From Leptospira ryugenii (GTDB lineage Bacteria; Spirochaetota; Leptospiria; Leptospirales; Leptospiraceae): 64,000 nucleotides of DNA. Below are positions 38,291 to 47,900 of this stretch, piece after piece; within the stretch, counting starts at the first letter, position 1; each line of letters starts with the position of its first letter. The stretch covers positions 859,342-923,341 of the forward strand of contig NZ_BFBB01000008.1 in assembly GCF_003114855.1 (NCBI RefSeq). The letters are read 5' to 3'. The translations under genes were made by a program, and so were the position numbers. The notes under the pieces were generated by a model that saw nothing but the letters and a program-made list of their open reading frames with translations, ran no database searches and had not been told where the DNA came from.

Positions 38291-38385
38291 AGTCCTCTTC
38301 TTCTTCATCGTCATCTTCTATGTCATCATCATCGTCGTCATCGAAGTCGTCGTCGTCATCATCAGAATCGTCACCAAACTCGTCT
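38289..38385. repeat. trinucleotide-rich low-complexity tract coding for Asp/Glu
   Basis: A run of imperfect TCA/TCG/TCC-type triplets on the plus strand (GAT/GAC/GAA/GAG on the coding strand) encodes the last ~30 acidic residues of the omega-like protein. Such tracts can change length by slippage, in multiples of three here, so a length polymorphism between strains would be expected to keep the frame. Confidence 0.7.
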
Positions 38386-38756
38386 TCATAGCCGTCCTCA
38401 TCCAAAAGTTCTGGTTTCTTTGCTTCTTCTTCTGGAATGAAATCTTCATCAATATCCTCTTCGGCATGAGGTGCAAAGGATGTAGTGTTTGTGGAAGAAA
38501 CGCCTGCGATTTTGTCTTTTTCTGCTTGGATTTGGTCTCTCTCTTCTTTGGAGAGGTACTTCCATTGGATGGACTGGTTTGTCAGAGCGTAGAGAGCTTG
38601 GACTGTTAGTTTGCGGTTTTTTAACTTTTTTGGTAAGCTAATCTTTTCAATTTTGTCAATGGCTCCAAAGCCTGCGACACAAGTTTCGTATTTTTTCTCT
38701 CGGCAGAGTTCAATTAGGGATACAATATCGAAATCTTCTTTGTGCGATTGGCTCAT
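38289..38756 (-). CDS. small protein with omega-like N terminus and long acidic tail
   Basis: A 155-residue protein. Residues 1-75 (KYETCVAGFGAIDKI ... LKNRKLTVQALYALTNQSIQW) loosely follow the pattern of the RNA polymerase omega/Rpb6 fold, where a helix with YE-x4-A is followed by a K-x2-V-x-AL helix. From about residue 98 it turns almost purely Asp and Glu to the last residue, like the acidic tail of RNA polymerase delta. No omega gene with the standard MARVTVEDC start is in the window. I consider an omega-type polymerase subunit possible but unproven. It is upstream of and probably coupled to the DUF115 gene. Confidence 0.5.
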   Translation of the reverse strand: MSQSHKEDFDIVSLIELCREKKYETCVAGFGAIDKIEKISLPKKLKNRKLTVQALYALTNQSIQWKYLSKEERDQIQAEKDKIAGVSSTNTTSFAPHAEEDIDEDFIPEEEAKKPELLDEDGYEDEFGDDSDDDDDDFDDDDDDDIEDDDEEEED

Positions 38757-38851
38757 GCTTTGGGTCTCCGAAGGAAGGAGTGGAATGTTAGGACAGTTTT
38801 CTAGAACGGACCCTTACTGTCAAGGGAAAGTTTTGAAATCATACTTTACAG

Positions 38852-38870
38852 CCTCCTCAGCCAGAGGAGG
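38852..38870. other. 7-bp perfect hairpin upstream of the thioredoxin-like gene
   Basis: CCTCCTC (38852-38858) and GAGGAGG (38864-38870) form a perfect stem around AGCCA, 18 bases upstream of the ATG at 38889. GAGGAGG matches the Shine-Dalgarno core but is too far from the start for normal use. It could be a leader structure or a weak terminator remnant; no T run follows. Confidence 0.4.
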
Positions 38871-38888
38871 ATAGTAGAAAGACTAGCA

Positions 38889-39482
38889 ATGAGACAAAAG
38901 ATTCTCCTGGCATTTTGCCTTCTGATCATTTCGGTTCTTCCCCACTGTGCTCCGGCCAAGTCCTCCTACTTTCAGGAGCCTGACTGGTCCGCCTTGGACT
39001 GGGAGGGAAGGACAGTTCGATTGGCGGATCTTGATTTGGACTACCTTGCACTGAATGTCTACTCTCCTGATTGTGTTCCTTGTTGGAAGGAAATCCCCAC
39101 TCTCAACTTACTAGCCCGTGAAATCCAAAAAAATTTTCCGCGCCATGCCTTGTACATGGTCGTAGACCCATACCAAGTGAGCGTTGATGCAAAAGAGGAT
39201 GCGCCATGGGGAGAGGTCTATTCACAGGCGAAGGCCAGGATGCAGAAAGAAAAACAAGACCGTGGCATTGAAGTTCCGATTCTATTTATGAAGGCTCCTT
39301 TTCGCGTGAAGGAGAAGGGACTCATTACGGGAACACCAGAAACCCTTCTCTTAGAAACCAAACCTTTGCGTTTATATTATAATTTTTTAGGTTCTATTTC
39401 AGAGGAGTCCAAGCCAGAAGTGATATTGGCTGACCAAAAAGTTAAGTTTTTTAAGTTTCAATTTGGGATGAATTCTCTATGA
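38889..39482 (+). CDS. thioredoxin-like (TlpA/redoxin-type) lipoprotein
   Basis: A 197-residue exported protein with a hydrophobic N terminus and a candidate lipobox V-L-P-H-C (C20). The thioredoxin-like fold is indicated by YLALNVYSPDCVPCWKEIPTL, with C62-V-P-C65 as the redox pair, and by strands around HALYMVVDP. A late cis-Pro-type segment may be LITGTPETLLL. It probably handles disulfide or thiol chemistry in the periplasm. Its stop overlaps the ATG of the GATase1 gene by four bases, so the two are coupled. Confidence 0.78.
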   Translation: MRQKILLAFCLLIISVLPHCAPAKSSYFQEPDWSALDWEGRTVRLADLDLDYLALNVYSPDCVPCWKEIPTLNLLAREIQKNFPRHALYMVVDPYQVSVDAKEDAPWGEVYSQAKARMQKEKQDRGIEVPILFMKAPFRVKEKGLITGTPETLLLETKPLRLYYNFLGSISEESKPEVILADQKVKFFKFQFGMNSL

Positions 39483-40168
39483 GAGCACTTGTTATACGAT
39501 TTATAGATTGTGAAGGCCCTGGGATCATAGAACCTTTGTTAAGGGAAAAGGGCTATCGAGTTAGTTATCACAATGCCTATGATACAAGAGTTTCTTTGAT
39601 GCCTGAAGCACACATCACCTTCCCTCTGATCCTTCTTTTGGGTGGTCCGAACTCGATTCAAAACAATGGAGAGGATCCTCTTCTTTTGCCCTATTTGCAA
39701 TTGGTAAAAAATGCCCTTGCGGTACGCTCCTCTAAAATCATTGGGATCTGTCTTGGCGGTCAGATCATCTCTAGAGCCTTGGGTGCCGAGGTCAAAAAGG
39801 GAGACAAAGGTCCAGAATTGGGATTTGCACCCATGAAAATTATTGATACGCAGGACGAAGTGTTTCGTGGCATCAACTCAAATGAGCTCATGGGATTTCA
39901 TTTGCATGAGGATGTATTTTCGATTCCCCCAGGCGCAAAACATCTCTTAAGCACAGATATGTATCCAAACCAAATGTATTCTTATGAAAATAGAGTATTT
40001 GCCTTCCAGGCACATATCGAGGCGACTTTACCAATGCTAGGAGTTTGGAAAGAGGTTCACAAAGAGTTTCTCAAACAAGGCAAACCAGATTTAGATCATT
40101 TGGAAGAAAAACAAAAACAAATGGAAGAATCTGGTAAAATTATATTCCGAAATATTCTAAATCTCTAA
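39479..40168 (+). CDS. class I glutamine amidotransferase-like protein
   Basis: A 229-residue GATase1-fold protein resembling the glutaminase part of GMP synthase and related stand-alone hydrolases. The nucleophile elbow is [15 protein letters not shown] (C91), and the catalytic His and Glu are in [10 protein letters not shown] (H179, E181). The oxyanion region appears as LLLGGPNSI. No synthase domain is attached. It lies between the thioredoxin-like lipoprotein and secA, with ten bases before secA. It may release ammonia for a partner or hydrolyse a gamma-glutamyl compound; the substrate is unknown. Confidence 0.85.
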   Translation: MRALVIRFIDCEGPGIIEPLLREKGYRVSYHNAYDTRVSLMPEAHITFPLILLLGGPNSIQNNGEDPLLLPYLQLVKNALAVRSSKIIGICLGGQIISRALGAEVKKGDKGPELGFAPMKIIDTQDEVFRGINSNELMGFHLHEDVFSIPPGAKHLLSTDMYPNQMYSYENRVFAFQAHIEATLPMLGVWKEVHKEFLKQGKPDLDHLEEKQKQMEESGKIIFRNILNL

Positions 40169-40178
40169 TGGAAAATAT

Positions 40179-42938
40179 ATGTTTCAAAAAATACTAACAC
40201 TCTTATTCGGAAGTAAATACGAAAGGGATCTAAAAAGACTCACACCCATAGTAGAAAAAATCAATTCATTTGAAGCGAACATCCGCGAATTAAACGATGA
40301 AGAGCTTTCCTCTCAAACTATAAAATTTAAAGAAAGGTTAGCTAAAGGCGAAACTTTGGATGATATCCTCCCTGAGGCTTTTGCAACGGTGCGTGAAGTT
40401 GCTTACAGAACTTTAGGTATGAGGCATTTTGATGTGCAAATGATGGGTGGTATTTCTCTGCATTGGGGCAATATCTCCGAGATGAAAACGGGTGAGGGAA
40501 AAACCTTAACATCCACTTTGCCGATCTATCTCAATGCCCTGTCTGGACTAGGTGTTCATGTTGTAACTGTGAACGATTACCTTGCCAAACGCGATGCAAA
40601 TTGGATGAAGCCTATTTATGAATTTTTAAAAGTTTCAGTGGGTGTCATTCAGCATGATATGGACCACGAAGAAAGAAAGGCTGCATATTTATCGGACATT
40701 ACGTACGGAACAAATAATGAGTTCGGTTTTGACTACTTGAGAGACAATATGGTTTCTTATCTGGAGCATAAAGTGCAAAGAATGCACAATTTTGCGATTG
40801 TGGATGAGGTGGACTCAATCCTCATCGATGAAGCAAGAACTCCGCTCATCATATCCGGTCCAGCTGAAGAATCTACAGACAAATACATCAAAGTAGACAA
40901 AATCATCCCAAAGCTCATTGAAGGCGAAGACTACGAAGTTGATGAAAAAGCCCGCAACGTGATCATGTCTGAGAATGGTGTCCATCATGTAGAAAAACTA
41001 CTTAGCATAGAAAACCTGTACCATTCCGAAAACATAGAACTTGTCCACCACGTAAACCAAGCACTCAAAGCACACAAATTATTTGCAAAAGATAAAGACT
41101 ATGTGGTGCAAGCTGGCGAAGTCATTATCGTAGATGAGTTTACAGGTCGTCTCATGAAAGGACGACGCTATTCCGATGGGCTCCATCAAGCTTTGGAAGC
41201 AAAGGAAGGTGTACCGATTGCCAGAGAGTCCCAGACCTTAGCGTCTATTACATTTCAAAATTACTTTAGGATATATTCCAAGTTAGCTGGTATGACAGGA
41301 ACAGCCGATACAGAGGCTGAGGAATTCAAAAAAATCTATAACCTCGACGTAATCGTTATTCCACCAAATGTAAAAGTCAAAAGAAATGATTTACCTGACC
41401 GTGTGTATAAGACGGAAAGAGAAAAGTTTGACGCAGTCATAAAAGACATTAAGGAAAAATATGCCAACAAACAACCAGTCTTAGTGGGTACCATTTCCAT
41501 TGAAAAATCCGAAGTGTTATCCAAATTGCTGGTTGCCAATGGTATCGCCCACAACGTCTTAAACGCGAAACAACACGAAAGAGAATCTGAAATTGTTGCC
41601 AATGCTGGAAAACCAGGAGCAATCACCATAGCAACAAACATGGCGGGTAGAGGAACAGATATCGTTCTAGGAGGAGCTGCTAAGTACAAGGAAGAACTCG
41701 AGTCTTTAGACGAAAAAGCTGCAAAATTAGGAATACAATCCAAAGCCGAAATGGATGTGCTCTATTCATTCCGTGAAGCACTCATTAAACAGAAGTTTGA
41801 CGAATCTTCTGAAATTATAAATTCAATTGCAAATGGTTCTCTTAAAAAAGTTTGCCAGGATATATTGGAATCTGCTCAAAAATGGAAGAAAGACCATGAC
41901 TTAGTCATTGAAGTCGGCGGACTCCACATCATCGGCTCAGAAAGACATGAGTCTCGACGAATTGACAACCAGTTAAGGGGAAGGTCCGGAAGACAAGGGG
42001 ATCCAGGCTCCTCGAGGTTTTATTTATCCTTACAAGATGATTTGATGAGAATTTTTGGCTCTGATCGCATTGCTCGGATTATGGACACCTTAAAAATGCC
42101 AGAAGGGCAAGAGTTGGAGCATAGCATGGTTTCAAATGCAATTGCAAGAGCACAGAAACGAGTTGAAAGCCATAACTTTGACATCAGAAAACACCTGCTA
42201 GAGTATGATGATGTCATGAATCGCCAAAGGATCTATATCTATGGGATTCGAAATGAGCTACTTGAAAAAGGTTCTATCTCTGAAAAAGTCATCCAATTTA
42301 TCGACGAAGTGACTGAAAACCAAATCATCGCTTATTGCGAAGGAAACAACACCAGCGGTTGGATCTTGGAAAGTTTGCAAGAGTGGCTCGCGTCTCTTGG
42401 TGTCAGTATATCTTTGGATGCAGAGACATACCGCAAAGAATCCAATCCTCAATTACGATTGTTTGAAGATGTATCCTCTGCGATAAAGGCAACCTACCAA
42501 GATAAAAATGTTCGGATCGGTGAAGAGATTTGGAAGTCAATTGAAAGAAATGTTTTCCTAGATATCTTGGACCACCGATGGAAAGACCATTTGTATGCTA
42601 TGGACCATTTGAAAGAGGGGATTTGGACAGTTGGGTATGGAGAAAAAAATCCCCTAGTCGAATACAAATTGCAAGGGTTTAAACTCTTTGATCAGTTAGT
42701 CGACAATCTTAAAAATGAAGTTATCTCTTTCCTTCTCAAAATTGAAGTGACTGAAAGTGATAAAAGTTCTGTTAGCGAATCTTCTCCGAAAGAATACAAA
42801 AAAATAGGCGAAGAAACGAGAGCGGAAGTGGATATGTTTGGCAATGAAGTGAAGAAAAATCAAAACAAAACAAACGTATCCACAATCACAAGTTCAGGCG
42901 GTGGTTCTGAACGAAAGACTAGTAGACGTAAAAAATAA
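40179..42938 (+). CDS. secA: preprotein translocase ATPase SecA
   Basis: Full-length SecA motor of 919 residues that drives proteins through SecYEG. The nucleotide-binding motif is [11 protein letters not shown] (around residue 105), the DEAD-type motif is [20 protein letters not shown], the second RecA domain has [14 protein letters not shown], and the helical scaffold has [19 protein letters not shown]. The C terminus ends in a Lys/Arg-rich stretch and lacks the usual zinc-binding C-x-C-x8-C-H/C-C. The ATG follows the GATase1 gene after ten bases. Confidence 0.97.
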   Translation: MFQKILTLLFGSKYERDLKRLTPIVEKINSFEANIRELNDEELSSQTIKFKERLAKGETLDDILPEAFATVREVAYRTLGMRHFDVQMMGGISLHWGNISEMKTGEGKTLTSTLPIYLNALSGLGVHVVTVNDYLAKRDANWMKPIYEFLKVSVGVIQHDMDHEERKAAYLSDITYGTNNEFGFDYLRDNMVSYLEHKVQRMHNFAIVDEVDSILIDEARTPLIISGPAEESTDKYIKVDKIIPKLIEGEDYEVDEKARNVIMSENGVHHVEKLLSIENLYHSENIELVHHVNQALKAHKLFAKDKDYVVQAGEVIIVDEFTGRLMKGRRYSDGLHQALEAKEGVPIARESQTLASITFQNYFRIYSKLAGMTGTADTEAEEFKKIYNLDVIVIPPNVKVKRNDLPDRVYKTEREKFDAVIKDIKEKYANKQPVLVGTISIEKSEVLSKLLVANGIAHNVLNAKQHERESEIVANAGKPGAITIATNMAGRGTDIVLGGAAKYKEELESLDEKAAKLGIQSKAEMDVLYSFREALIKQKFDESSEIINSIANGSLKKVCQDILESAQKWKKDHDLVIEVGGLHIIGSERHESRRIDNQLRGRSGRQGDPGSSRFYLSLQDDLMRIFGSDRIARIMDTLKMPEGQELEHSMVSNAIARAQKRVESHNFDIRKHLLEYDDVMNRQRIYIYGIRNELLEKGSISEKVIQFIDEVTENQIIAYCEGNNTSGWILESLQEWLASLGVSISLDAETYRKESNPQLRLFEDVSSAIKATYQDKNVRIGEEIWKSIERNVFLDILDHRWKDHLYAMDHLKEGIWTVGYGEKNPLVEYKLQGFKLFDQLVDNLKNEVISFLLKIEVTESDKSSVSESSPKEYKKIGEETRAEVDMFGNEVKKNQNKTNVSTITSSGGGSERKTSRRKK

Positions 42939-42939
42939 T

Positions 42940-44988
42940 CTAGTCCGTGATAAATTCATCGGAGATTGTTTTAATGGTCTCTGATACATGGTGGAGTCTT
43001 TCACTCAAAAGTTTGAGGTCTTCTGCGTTGGTAGCCAAGGTTTGTGCGCCACCGGAGAGAACATTGATGGAGTTTACCATATCTTCTGAAGCTTTTTTCT
43101 GTTCACGGCTGGAAAACTCGATCATTTCAGCCATATCTTTCAAACCGACTAACTCCTCGTTAATGCGTTCGATACTGCTCGTTTGGTTGATCATTTCTTC
43201 TTTTACTTCCGCCACATAACTTTGTACTTCGGCAGATTTTTCTAAAATCTTTCCTAGAGACTTCACAGTTTCGCCAACATGGTCCGCACCTGTTTTGACG
43301 GCTCCATTTCCCTTTTCCACAAGCTTTTTGATATTCTTGACCGATTCTTGAGTTTTATCGGCGAGTTTAGAAATTTCTTCCGCAACGACAGCAAAGCCTC
43401 GGCCCGCATCACCTGCTCTAGCTGCCTCGATACTGGCATTGAGAGCTAAGAGGTTTGTTTGTTCTGAAATTTCATTGATAAGCTCAACTATGCCACTGAT
43501 ATCTCGAGTTACATTACGGATATCGTCCATAGCATTGTCCGTATTTTTGACCGCTTGGTCACCTTGCTTCGCAAGGTCGAATGACGTAACAGCTTGTCGG
43601 TCAAGATCAATCAACATAGTATCCATCTTGCCAATGGATGTTTCGATCTTTTTCATTTCGTCTACGATTTTGAATATGTTTTTGGTTTCACTCGCAATGG
43701 ATTCAAACATAATCTCAAAGCTTGTTGTTAATTCTTCCAATGAGGCTGCAGATTGTTCGGAGGTCGCCGCCAATTCTTGTGCCGAATCAGAAACGGACAT
43801 TGATTCTTTTCGTAAGCTATCGGATGCCATTCTAGCATCTGATGAAGAGCTTTTCAATTGGTTGATGATCTTTGCCAGTTTATGGATGAACTGGTTGAAG
43901 GAGAATGAAATTTTTGAAATTTCATTTTTGCCAGTGGCTGGTAAAGTCTTACGCAAGTCTGCCTCTCCGCTAGAAAGCTCCTCGACTTTTTCAAGGACAT
44001 GAGTGAGAGGTTTTGTAATGCTTTGGATGATGGCAATGGTAAACAAAGTAGAAAAAACCAAAAGCAATGTGACAAAGATTAGAGACAAATACTTTGCTCG
44101 AACAAAGCGACCGATCCTTTCTTGGATCAACCGTTCTAGGTGTTCCATCGCAAGTATCTGAACAGAGTGTCCAATCTTTGTTAATTGATGGATCGTATCA
44201 AAAGCAGGGTTAAAGTCTTTGGGCTTTTCTTTGCTCTTTGTAAATAAGGATTCTAACTGGCTCGTTACCAAATCAACTTCCTTGTCTAGACTTTTGATTG
44301 CCTTTTCTAGATCCTCTTTGGTTGTCTCATTTGCAGAGATCGTTTTGTGGAATGAAAATTTAATGTCCTCTTTGGCCTTACGAATGGCAGCAATCGAAAT
44401 CACTGCCTTGGTTTTGGCGGCTTCTGAAAATTGAGGATACTTTTGTTGGGCTTCACTGTATTCTTCCCTGAGGGTTAGTTTCAAATCTGCTACGATTTGC
44501 CAGAGTTCTGGGATCCGAAAGATCATGATGTCCATCAGGTAATAAGAATCTACATCCGGATCCAAAATTAGATTTGAATTGTCACCTAACTTTAAAGAGA
44601 GGATTTTTGCCGCTTGGAGAAAGTGGATCGCATCCTTGTCCACATAGGTATCTTTTTTGGCTAGCGTGATCCAGTTTTTATACTCGGGAGTAGACTTGTC
44701 TACGAGACCTGTTGCAAGCACTTGTGCCTTGCTCTTTTGGACAAAGTCATGGACGGTGTCCTTATCTTCATTCCCGATCTTTAAGAGTGTGAGCCCTTCT
44801 TCTAAGGAAAGGTAAACAGGTTTTAAGGCATGGATACCTTCTACTTCCAGTTTTGAGAAGTTGATCGTTCTGTCTTGCTCGGAGGTGAGCAAAAATAAAA
44901 GGGTGATGATGGGAATGAGTAAAGGGATCGGCAGCAATATCAATCGCTTCTGTATGGTTAGGTGATCGAAAAATTTCATTACTTTCAT
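42940..44988 (-). CDS. methyl-accepting chemotaxis protein
   Basis: A 682-residue chemoreceptor. A first transmembrane segment (about 12-29) is followed by a large ~280-residue helical sensing domain that looks NIT-like. A second membrane helix (about 305-327), HAMP ([22 protein letters not shown]) and the cytoplasmic signalling domain follow. The conserved hairpin is [39 protein letters not shown]. The first ATG at 44988 has GAAGG upstream; an ATG three codons later also has AGGA. It converges on secA after one base. A TATAAT-like -10 box lies just upstream. Confidence 0.94.
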   Translation of the reverse strand: MKVMKFFDHLTIQKRLILLPIPLLIPIITLLFLLTSEQDRTINFSKLEVEGIHALKPVYLSLEEGLTLLKIGNEDKDTVHDFVQKSKAQVLATGLVDKSTPEYKNWITLAKKDTYVDKDAIHFLQAAKILSLKLGDNSNLILDPDVDSYYLMDIMIFRIPELWQIVADLKLTLREEYSEAQQKYPQFSEAAKTKAVISIAAIRKAKEDIKFSFHKTISANETTKEDLEKAIKSLDKEVDLVTSQLESLFTKSKEKPKDFNPAFDTIHQLTKIGHSVQILAMEHLERLIQERIGRFVRAKYLSLIFVTLLLVFSTLFTIAIIQSITKPLTHVLEKVEELSSGEADLRKTLPATGKNEISKISFSFNQFIHKLAKIINQLKSSSSDARMASDSLRKESMSVSDSAQELAATSEQSAASLEELTTSFEIMFESIASETKNIFKIVDEMKKIETSIGKMDTMLIDLDRQAVTSFDLAKQGDQAVKNTDNAMDDIRNVTRDISGIVELINEISEQTNLLALNASIEAARAGDAGRGFAVVAEEISKLADKTQESVKNIKKLVEKGNGAVKTGADHVGETVKSLGKILEKSAEVQSYVAEVKEEMINQTSSIERINEELVGLKDMAEMIEFSSREQKKASEDMVNSINVLSGGAQTLATNAEDLKLLSERLHHVSETIKTISDEFITD

Positions 44989-45003
44989 CCTGTCTTACCT
45001 TCT

Positions 45004-45009
45004 ATTATA
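45004..45009 (-). promoter_or_regulatory. -10 box of the chemoreceptor gene
   Basis: A perfect TATAAT on the minus strand lies 16-21 bases upstream of the MCP start codon. The matching -35 region is poor, and no sigma-28-type GCCGATAA element is seen, so this chemoreceptor seems to use a housekeeping-type promoter with a short leader. Confidence 0.5.
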
Positions 45010-45100
45010 CGCAAAACTAGTCAAAATTATTCCTACATTCATAGAAATTTACCTAGGATTTCTACTATCCAAATTCTGAATGCTGTTTAGGATTGAGAGC

Positions 45101-45634
45101 ATGTACCAAAATAAATGCTCACTTGTCCTTCTATACAGTCTCATTGCTTGTTCCACTGCACAAACTGGGATCAAGGACCAGAAGATCGTATTCCAGCAGT
45201 GTATGGATACCTTCCAAGATGAAGTCAAATGCAATGAAATGGTAGCGAGGACTATGAAAGAAACTCTCTCTGCAGAAGAGAAAGCAAACATAGAACGAGC
45301 CAATCTGAGCAAAGAGCAATTGGCGGGCTTGAAACTTAGACAAGATATCAAAGACATTTTACAAGGAAAAAATGATATCTATGTGAAGAACTATCTGGGA
45401 GAACCAGATGAAGTCAAACACAGCGGGGAAAGGATTTATTGGGAATACTACCGACCTGTTTCCAAGTTTTCTCCCGAATCGGAGCCCGACCAAAAAATCA
45501 CAGTCATCTTTCGTCGTTTTTCTGTGGAACGTGTGGAACATATTAAACCAGATTCTGAAAAAGAACCTTCCATTAAGTTTTATAAAATTTTAAACCCGAA
45601 TCAGAAAAAAGACTCCGAAACCGAGAAGCAATAA
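45101..45634 (+). CDS. small lipoprotein with SmpA/BamE-like C-terminal domain
   Basis: A 177-residue predicted lipoprotein. The ATG at 45101 (GAG upstream) gives a short signal with lipobox S-L-I-A-C; an upstream ATG at 45080 would place the signal oddly. After a helical part (KIVFQQCMDTFQDEVKCNEM...) comes YVKNYLGEPDEVKHSGERIYWEYYRPV, which matches the LG-x-P...G...W-x-Y pattern of SmpA/OmlA/BamE-like domains associated with outer-membrane assembly. The gene is divergent from the MCP and convergent with the small lipoprotein gene ending at 45687. Confidence 0.68.
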   Translation: MYQNKCSLVLLYSLIACSTAQTGIKDQKIVFQQCMDTFQDEVKCNEMVARTMKETLSAEEKANIERANLSKEQLAGLKLRQDIKDILQGKNDIYVKNYLGEPDEVKHSGERIYWEYYRPVSKFSPESEPDQKITVIFRRFSVERVEHIKPDSEKEPSIKFYKILNPNQKKDSETEKQ

Positions 45635-45661
45635 AAAAGGAGGAGAGCTACCTCTCCTCCT
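45632..45661 (-). terminator. Rho-independent terminator for the porin/lipoprotein operon
   Basis: A perfect 10-bp stem, AGGAGGAGAG (45638-45647) with CTCTCCTCCT (45652-45661) and loop CTAC, is flanked by six A on the plus strand, giving a U run on the minus-strand transcript. It therefore terminates the minus-strand genes (45687-47736) and overlaps the stop codon region of the convergent lipoprotein gene. Confidence 0.85.
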
Positions 45662-45686
45662 GTCGTTTCCGATAGACTTACGTCTC

Positions 45687-46178
45687 TTAGTATTTTAAGA
45701 GGCTAGTGATATCGTTCTTTGTTTTCACTGTTGCAGGAGCAATTGTATACTCTGCTACAGAACACTTAGCTTTGATGTAATTTGTCACAACCTGACCCGC
45801 AGTTGGGTAGGAAAATTGTGGCATATTGCAAGGCTGGATCGGATCGTTCACCGCAGCGCGGACACACTCTCTAAGAGCGGCCATTTGTTCGCTGGTTGTT
45901 CCCTTAGTTGGGTCTACTGCGCCGATAGTTGCTCTACTGCAACCAACACCCGCATTGAACAACTGGAGGGAGCCACTCACGCAAGAGTTTGCGAGGCTGT
46001 AAGCTTGCAAACAAACCACTTGGTCAGGATCTGGTGTATTTCGATCGTTCACGAGGTAGAGAAGAGCGGTATTTAATCCTCTATCGCTATTATCCTCGGT
46101 CTTGCAACTCACCGTAATCATCGCCATAGTGGAGATGAAAAGAAGGATTGTTAGTTTTTTCATTGAGTTGAGTTTCAT
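45687..46178 (-). CDS. small Cys-containing lipoprotein, hypothetical
   Basis: A 163-residue predicted lipoprotein with signal KKLTILLFISTMAMITVSC and six or more further Cys residues (VVCLQ, NSCVS, VGCSR, RECVR, QPCNM, AKCSV), suggesting disulfides in the mature domain. No family is recognised. The ATG at 46178 follows AAGGAG at eight bases, and that ribosome binding site overlaps the end of the porin gene, so translation is probably coupled. It shares the porin's sigma-54-type promoter and ends at the terminator 45632-45661. Confidence 0.7.
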   Translation of the reverse strand: MKLNSMKKLTILLFISTMAMITVSCKTEDNSDRGLNTALLYLVNDRNTPDPDQVVCLQAYSLANSCVSGSLQLFNAGVGCSRATIGAVDPTKGTTSEQMAALRECVRAAVNDPIQPCNMPQFSYPTAGQVVTNYIKAKCSVAEYTIAPATVKTKNDITSLLKY

Positions 46179-46188
46179 TTGTTTCTCC

Positions 46189-47736
46189 TTAGAACTTCGC
46201 AACCGCACCGATGATGATACCGTTTTGGTAGCTTGCAGCTCGTCCGTTAACGTCTACGAACTGTGAACCAGGACCGTAATCTCTTCGTAAGTCGATCTTC
46301 ACTTGAAGGTTCTCTGTGAAGTTGATGGTTGGTGTGAAGGTAATTGTTCGGATCTGTCCTAAGTTGCTTCCGGACGGTCTGGAACCAAGAGCATCTTGGA
46401 AACGTAGGTCATAACGATCAGCTGGGGTTACGTTGAAGAGTGGCGGGTTAACAGGCAAGATTCCACCGTAACGTTTGTCATCCAAGTACTCATAACGGAA
46501 ACCAAGGGCAAACTTCTCAGTGAACTGGTACTTAGCTTGCAATTGATACGTTTGGTAGATTCTTTTGATCGTGTTAGGACGAGTGAAAGATGTGGAATCT
46601 GTGAACCCTGCTTCTACGAGCGCGGCTGGGAGCGGAGCAACTTGTGCATCGCTAAGACCAGTAGCTGTTTTGAAGCTTCCTCTGGAAATTCCCGGTTCTT
46701 CCCAACCAAAGGCTGCAGTGTTTGTTTGGCCAACTCTTTCTCCATGTGTGAAGTCAAAGATGGTTGTCAAACGGTCAGTAGGCTTGAAGATCAAGATTAA
46801 GTTTTGGATCATCCAATGGTCTTGTCTAAAGTTAGACTGCTGGGCAAAACCACCATTTCCGATTCTGTTGTTTATGTAGTAAAGAGCGTTGTTGTCTCTT
46901 CCCTTGATGTTGTCATTGGCAAACAAGGTGTTGTAAACCACAGTGAACTTATCTGTCGCTTCGTACCGCACCTGTGTTCCGATGGAACGTGTTGGGTTCG
47001 GACCGTCCACATATGCATGCTGTTGGGTGCTTGCTAAACTTGGGGAAAGGCCTGCGGAAGTATCGCCATACGCTGTTAGACCGTTATAACCAAACTGGTT
47101 TCCATTGGCAGTGTAACCAGTACCTTGTGCACTATTGTAGAGATAAAGAGAAGTGGTTAACTTATCTGAAATCTGCAAGTTAGCTCTGGCACCAGTGTGG
47201 ATAAATGGGATTGTGTTGAAGAACACATACCCGATGGTGTAAGCAATGTTGTCTTTGGAGTCAAGTAGTTCCAAACCGATGTGGGTTGCCATCTTACCAG
47301 CATCCACAGTCAAACCTTTCAATACTGGGAAGTAGAAGGACACATATGCCTGTTGTAATAACTGCATATTGTGCAAGGAGTTCGTTGTTTGGTAAGGACG
47401 CTCTTGGTACATCAAGTTTTGTCCATTTTGCATATCTAAACGGAAACCCCAAGGGCTTTCCTTATCTGCCAACTTCTCCATAGAAAGTTTCACTGCATTT
47501 ACCGCAAATTGCTTGTTATATGTGTGAAAAGTCCCCGCTGTATCTTGAGTTCCACCTTGCCGGTTGTTGCTTGTATAGTTGTAATATACATCCACATAAC
47601 CGGAAAAATTGACTAAGTCGTACCAAGCTTTGTCTTTTGTCGGTTTAGCGGCTGGTGTTGCCGTTTGCGCGAACAGAGACCCTTGGCTGATTAGAATAGC
47701 AGCCGAAGCTACTAAGAGAGTGTATTTATTTCTCAT
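46189..47736 (-). CDS. OmpL-like outer-membrane porin (beta-barrel porin-2 family)
   Basis: A 515-residue outer-membrane protein with signal peptide MRNKYTLLVASAAILISQGSLFAQ. The sequence alternates hydrophobic residues in many amphipathic strands. It contains a family-like block, KMATHIGLELLDSKDNIAYTIGYVFFNTIPFIHTGARANLQISDKLT, characteristic of bbp2/OmpL porins, and it ends in a terminal Phe (VAKF), the usual outer-membrane assembly signal. It probably forms a diffusion channel. AGGAG precedes the ATG, and a near-consensus sigma-54 promoter lies just upstream. The small Cys-rich lipoprotein follows in the same transcript. Confidence 0.85.
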   Translation of the reverse strand: MRNKYTLLVASAAILISQGSLFAQTATPAAKPTKDKAWYDLVNFSGYVDVYYNYTSNNRQGGTQDTAGTFHTYNKQFAVNAVKLSMEKLADKESPWGFRLDMQNGQNLMYQERPYQTTNSLHNMQLLQQAYVSFYFPVLKGLTVDAGKMATHIGLELLDSKDNIAYTIGYVFFNTIPFIHTGARANLQISDKLTTSLYLYNSAQGTGYTANGNQFGYNGLTAYGDTSAGLSPSLASTQQHAYVDGPNPTRSIGTQVRYEATDKFTVVYNTLFANDNIKGRDNNALYYINNRIGNGGFAQQSNFRQDHWMIQNLILIFKPTDRLTTIFDFTHGERVGQTNTAAFGWEEPGISRGSFKTATGLSDAQVAPLPAALVEAGFTDSTSFTRPNTIKRIYQTYQLQAKYQFTEKFALGFRYEYLDDKRYGGILPVNPPLFNVTPADRYDLRFQDALGSRPSGSNLGQIRTITFTPTINFTENLQVKIDLRRDYGPGSQFVDVNGRAASYQNGIIIGAVAKF

Positions 47737-47763
47737 TTGCCATTTCTCCTATGCCAAGTCTAG

Positions 47764-47779
47764 TGCAAGTAGCGTACCA
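47764..47779 (-). promoter_or_regulatory. sigma-54 (RpoN) promoter of the porin gene
   Basis: Minus-strand TGGTACGCTACTTGCA matches the consensus TGGCACG-N4-TTGCA except at one base, with GG (47778-47777) and GC (47766-47765) exactly ten bases apart as required. Transcription would start near 47753 and give a leader of about 17 bases that carries the AGGAG site before the ATG at 47736. An activator of the NtrC type should be needed; none lies in the window. Confidence 0.72.
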
Positions 47780-47900
47780 GCTAGGATGGTTCCCAAAAAA
47801 TTAATGTTTCTATTGGATGAAAATGCCCAGAGGTGCAGGCAAATTGAGTAAAAAATGGACAAAAAATATTTAGTCTTTTCCTCTACAATGGGAAAAGCAG

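Noticed and set aside
38237..38609. Plus-strand open frames rich in His/Arg or Val/Ile across 38237-38609
   Set aside because: They are antisense readings of the Asp/Glu tract and of the omega-like gene; composition is dictated by the triplet repeats and there is no ribosome binding site or family signal.
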